In this document: positions 36,802-39,821 of the stretch, piece after piece
How positions within the stretch are numbered: position 1 is the first letter of the stretch
Layout: every line of letters begins with the position of its first letter
Assembly: GCA_900315015.1 (NCBI GenBank)
Contig: OMXJ01000026.1
Span: 1-39,821, forward strand
DNA: 39,821 bases
Direction: 5' to 3'
DNA from: an uncultured Eubacteriales bacterium
GTDB taxonomy: Bacteria > Bacillota > Clostridia > Lachnospirales > Lachnospiraceae
Notes under the pieces: generated by a model
The model's input: only the letters and a program-made list of their open reading frames with translations
What the model was told of the DNA's origin: nothing
Database searches by the model: none
Position numbers and translations under genes: made by a program

Positions 36802-38919
36802 ATGATTTTAAATTGCAAAAGCATCTGTAAAAGCTATGGGACAGATGTTATTCTCGACAATGTTTCCTTCACTGTAGAAGATCACGAAAAGGTTGCCGTG
36901 GTCGGAATAAATGGTGCGGGAAAATCTACACTGTTTAAGATTCTCATGGGAGAAGAAACAGCCGACTCTGGTGATGCAGTGTGGTCAAAAACTGCAAGAA
37001 TTGGCTATCTTGCACAGCACCAGAGCCTAAATTCTGAAAATACCATTTATGAAGAGGTTGCTGCTCAAAAGGCAGAAATCTTCAAGGTAGAAAAAAGAAT
37101 AAGGGAAATTGAGCATGAAATGAAGCATGAGAGCGGAGAAAAGCTGGATTCTCTGCTTTCAGAATATAATAGACTTACAATTAAGTTTGAAACTGAAAAC
37201 GGTTATGCCGCAAATAGTGAAATAACAGGAGTCTTGAAGGGTCTTGGTTTTACTGAAGAAGAATTTGACAGGAAGGTAAATACGCTTTCCGGTGGGCAGA
37301 AAACCAGAGTAGCTCTCTCAAGGCTCCTTTTGTCATATCCGGACATAATTCTGCTAGATGAGCCTACAAACCATCTTGATATGAATTCCATCGCCTGGCT
37401 TGAGACTTTCCTTATGAATTATAAGGGAGCTGTTATCATAATTGCCCATGATAGATATTTCCTTGACAGGGTGGTTTCAAAGGTAGTAGAGCTTGAAGCC
37501 GGAAAATCCATGGTCTATTCTGGAAATTATACTGAGTTTGCTGAGAAAAAGAATAAGCTCAGAGAGACTCAGATCCATCATTTCCTGAATCAGCAAAGGG
37601 AAATCAAGCATCAAGAAGAGGTAATTGAAAAGCTCCGTTCTTTTAACAGGGAAAAATCCATTAAGCGTGCAGAGAGCCGCGAAAAAATGCTTGATAAAAT
37701 CGAAAGAATCGATAAGCCTGTTGAAATAAGTGATAAGATGAATATAAGGCTTGAGCCTTCAATCATCAGCGGAAATGATGTTCTTAGCATTAAGGACATT
37801 AAGAAGGGATTTGATGGAAATGTGCTTTTTGAGGATGTTAATATCGAATTAAAGCGCGGAGATAAGATGGCCATTATCGGAAATAATGGTACTGGAAAGA
37901 CGACTCTACTTAAGATAATAAACGGAGCCCTTAATGCAGATGAGGGCGAAATCAAGTTCGGTGCTAAGGTGCATGTGGGATATTACGATCAGGAGCATCA
38001 GGTGCTTTCAATGGAAAAGACCATCTTTGATGAAATCCAGGATACCTATCCTCATATGGATAATACAAGGGTCAGAAATACCCTTGCAGCCTTTTTATTT
38101 ACAGGTGATGATGTTTTTAAGCTGATCAAGGATTTATCGGGCGGAGAAAGAGGCAGAGTTTCTCTTGCAAAGCTCATGCTTTCAGAGGCTAATCTCCTTA
38201 TTCTCGATGAGCCGACTAACCATCTTGACATGGTAAGCAAGGAAATTCTTGAAAATGCCCTGATTAATTATGAAGGAACTCTCCTTTTTGTATCACACGA
38301 CAGATATTTCATAAACCGCGTAGCTACGAGGATAGAAGATCTTACTAATAGACATTTCCTAAATTACAATGGTAATTATGATTATTATCTTGAAAAGAAG
38401 GAATTTGTTGAGGCTAGCTTCTTTGGCACTCCTTTAAGTGATTCATCAAGTGCTAGTGGAAGCATGGCAGGAAATAGCAAGGTGAATTCCTCAATAGGAA
38501 ATGCTATTTATACCTCCCTTTCCGGAAAAGGAAATTATATCAAGGAGGATGCTGTTGATTCTCATAGAAAGAGTGCCATAACTGGTGCTTTTAAGGATGG
38601 GGCAGGAAATCCGGTTACAGGAACGGGTGAGATCGCGGCAAGTAGTGATGCCCTTTCAGCAAAAGAAAAGTGGGAGCTTGATAAGCAAAGAGCAGCCCAG
38701 GAAAGAAAGCTAAAGGCCGATATTGCTAAAATTGAAAAGAGAATTGAAGAAATCGAAGCAAGAGATGCCGAAATAGATGAAGAGTTAGTTAAAGAAGAGG
38801 TATTTACCGATCCAAAGAAGCTTTTAGAGCTTAATAATGAGAAGAAAGCGCTCGAATCAGAAAATGAAGAGCTTATGGAAAAGTGGGAAGAGCTGAGCCA
38901 GAGCCTTGAAGATTTTTAA
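36802..38919 (+). CDS. ABC-F family ATPase (ribosome-associated type)
   Basis: 705 residues, two ABC domains and no membrane segments. Domain 1: Walker A GINGAGKST, signature LSGGQKTRVALSRLLL, Walker B IILLDEPTNHLD. A linker (~245-315) with the helical interdomain hairpin follows. Domain 2: GNNGTGKTT, LSGGERGRVSLAKLML, LLILDEPTNHLD. The C-terminus has a Ser/Gly-rich stretch (~545-610) and a charged coiled coil (~620-705) as in Uup/YdiF. ABC-F proteins bind the ribosomal E site and relieve stalling or antibiotic blocks; which one is not clear here. It probably shares a transcript with gntR, and its stop codon abuts the rex promoter. Confidence 0.92.
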   Translation: MILNCKSICKSYGTDVILDNVSFTVEDHEKVAVVGINGAGKSTLFKILMGEETADSGDAVWSKTARIGYLAQHQSLNSENTIYEEVAAQKAEIFKVEKRIREIEHEMKHESGEKLDSLLSEYNRLTIKFETENGYAANSEITGVLKGLGFTEEEFDRKVNTLSGGQKTRVALSRLLLSYPDIILLDEPTNHLDMNSIAWLETFLMNYKGAVIIIAHDRYFLDRVVSKVVELEAGKSMVYSGNYTEFAEKKNKLRETQIHHFLNQQREIKHQEEVIEKLRSFNREKSIKRAESREKMLDKIERIDKPVEISDKMNIRLEPSIISGNDVLSIKDIKKGFDGNVLFEDVNIELKRGDKMAIIGNNGTGKTTLLKIINGALNADEGEIKFGAKVHVGYYDQEHQVLSMEKTIFDEIQDTYPHMDNTRVRNTLAAFLFTGDDVFKLIKDLSGGERGRVSLAKLMLSEANLLILDEPTNHLDMVSKEILENALINYEGTLLFVSHDRYFINRVATRIEDLTNRHFLNYNGNYDYYLEKKEFVEASFFGTPLSDSSSASGSMAGNSKVNSSIGNAIYTSLSGKGNYIKEDAVDSHRKSAITGAFKDGAGNPVTGTGEIAASSDALSAKEKWELDKQRAAQERKLKADIAKIEKRIEEIEARDAEIDEELVKEEVFTDPKKLLELNNEKKALESENEELMEKWEELSQSLEDF

Positions 38920-38948
38920 TTGACATTTTTTTAACAATGTACTATAAT
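38920..38948 (+). promoter_or_regulatory. rex promoter with overlapping candidate Rex operator
   Basis: TTGACA (38920-38925), 17 bp, TATAAT (38943-38948), full consensus, starting on the last base of the ABC-F stop codon. TTGACATTTTTTTAACAA (38920-38937) matches the Rex box TTGTTAA-N4-TTAACAA fully in the right half and at four of seven bases in the left half, which suggests autoregulation by the NADH/NAD+ ratio. Confidence 0.65.
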
Positions 38949-38994
38949 ATGCGTTATGAGTATGTATATAGTATAATTGGAGGTTTGAGTTACG

Positions 38995-39678
38995 ATGAAT
39001 GAAAAGGCAATAAGCGCAACGGTCATAAGAAGGCTTCCAAGGTATTACAGGTATCTTTCAGAACTGCTAGAAAATGATGTAGAGCGTATATCCTCTAAGG
39101 AATTGAGCGATAGGATGAATGTTACTGCATCTCAGATCCGTCAGGATTTTAATAATTTCGGCGGCTTTGGTCAGCAGGGCTATGGATACAATGTTAAGTA
39201 TCTTCATAGTGAAATCGGAAAAATACTTGGGCTTGAAAAGACACATAATGTTGTAATAGTCGGAGCCGGAAATCTTGGACAGGCGTTAGCTAAGTATCAG
39301 GATTTCCCAAAGAGAGGCTTCAAAATTATAGGTATATTTGATATTGATCCTAAAAAGATAGGAATGAAAATAGGCGGAGTTGAAATTAAGAATATGGCAG
39401 AGCTAGAGAACTTCATTAAGGATAATGATGTAGACATAGCAGCCATCACTCTTCCAAAGGAGCCGGCACCTGCCATTGCGGCAGCTCTTGCAGAGCTTGG
39501 TGTAAAGGCCATATGGAATTTTGCACCTACTGATTTACATCTTGAAAAGGATGTCATTGTTGAAAATGTTCATTTGCTCGAGAGCCTTATGCATGTTTCA
39601 TATAGACTTGCAGACAGGGAAAGAGGCGATGATGACGATGACGACGATGATGATGATGATGATGAAGACGACGATTGA
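38995..39678 (+). CDS. rex: Redox-sensing transcriptional repressor Rex, with acidic C-terminal tail
   Basis: 227 residues. Winged helix (~5-75): VIRRLPRYYRYLSELLENDVERISS, VTASQIRQDFNNFGGFGQQGYGYNV. Rossmann domain (~80-205): VVIVGAGNLGQALA, KIIGIFDIDPKKIG, and the C-terminal NVHLLESLMHVSYRL. Rex binds NADH and leaves DNA when the NADH/NAD+ ratio is high, so fermentation genes are released. Residues 212-227 are D12-E-D3, encoded by a GAT/GAC tract (39628-39675), an extension beyond the usual Rex length. SD GGAGG is 11 bases before ATG. A candidate Rex box lies on its own promoter. Confidence 0.95.
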   Translation: MNEKAISATVIRRLPRYYRYLSELLENDVERISSKELSDRMNVTASQIRQDFNNFGGFGQQGYGYNVKYLHSEIGKILGLEKTHNVVIVGAGNLGQALAKYQDFPKRGFKIIGIFDIDPKKIGMKIGGVEIKNMAELENFIKDNDVDIAAITLPKEPAPAIAAALAELGVKAIWNFAPTDLHLEKDVIVENVHLLESLMHVSYRLADRERGDDDDDDDDDDDDEDDD

Positions 39679-39700
39679 TTGATACCAAAGGAAGGATGCC

Positions 39701-39821
39701 CTCACTAATACCCACGGGCAAACCCGTGGGGTTGCAGTAGCGATACCGTAACCCTTGGTGAGTAGCCTAAGTTCTTTGAGAACTACGTTAAGAGAGAATA
39801 TATAGTTACCTACGGATGTAG
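39701..39821 (+). mobile_element. Second copy of the IscB/IS605-type element, 5' part (runs off the window)
   Basis: Identical to 12656-12776 except for three bases. Begins 22 bp after the rex stop. The first hairpin reads CCCACGGG-CAAA-CCCGTGGG, eight Watson-Crick pairs, where the first copy has one G-U. The element continues past the window, so whether it carries iscB, tnpA or is another empty copy cannot be told. Confidence 0.6.

Overview
The window looks like a chromosome segment of a low-GC Gram-positive anaerobe, most likely Lachnospiraceae (Butyrivibrio/Oribacterium-like). The evidence is AGA- and CTT-rich codon use, strong SD sequences, many TTGACA-N17-TATAAT promoters, CIRCE control of groESL, a Rex redox repressor, small Lachnospiraceae-type proteins (DUF6145- and DUF6106-like), a methionine synthase without the C-terminal reactivation domain, and a probable Re-citrate synthase. 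The assignment comes from protein recognition only.

Layout. 1-2505 is a worn, compositionally different edge of a surface-glycan region: the 3' part of a GT2 glycosyltransferase, a radical SAM gene broken by two frameshifts and a nonsense codon, an intact acyltransferase-3 gene and a transposase fragment. 2.5-9.3 kb holds a TetR regulator, a MATE exporter, an alpha/beta hydrolase, a TPR protein of unknown function and a MocR regulator. 9.4-12.5 kb has asnS and an NfeD/SPFH membrane pair. 12.5-15.6 kb has argF, whose leader carries a structured insertion, then a repeat-rich LiaF-C-like protein and a small DUF6145-like protein. 15.5-24.8 kb is housekeeping: coaX, dusB, asd, an OGG1-type glycosylase, groES-groEL, a small membrane protein and guaB. 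24.9-30.4 kb has a membrane-anchored amidase and a translationally coupled methionine pair (homocysteine methyltransferase/MTHFR fusion plus metH). 30.5-39.7 kb has a large GH2 beta-galactosidase, a Re-citrate-synthase-like enzyme with its probable GntR/FadR regulator, an ABC-F ATPase and rex.

The most unusual signal is a structured repeat present twice in the same orientation (12656 onward and 39701 to the window end). The 121 nt that can be compared differ at 3 positions, one of which turns a G-U pair into G-C in a hairpin. The complete copy is about 300 nt with many hairpins, is followed at once by ATGA, and has no ORF before a second hairpin resembling an IS200/IS605 right end. I interpret it as an IscB-type omega-RNA (HEARO-like) element that has lost its nuclease gene and sits between the argF promoter and argF. 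The second copy follows rex and runs off the window, so an iscB gene may lie just beyond. Other points of interest are a four-site GTATAC operator array, a candidate Rex box on the rex promoter, a 16-residue acidic tail on Rex, and an 11-residue N/Q/G/Y-rich repeat protein.
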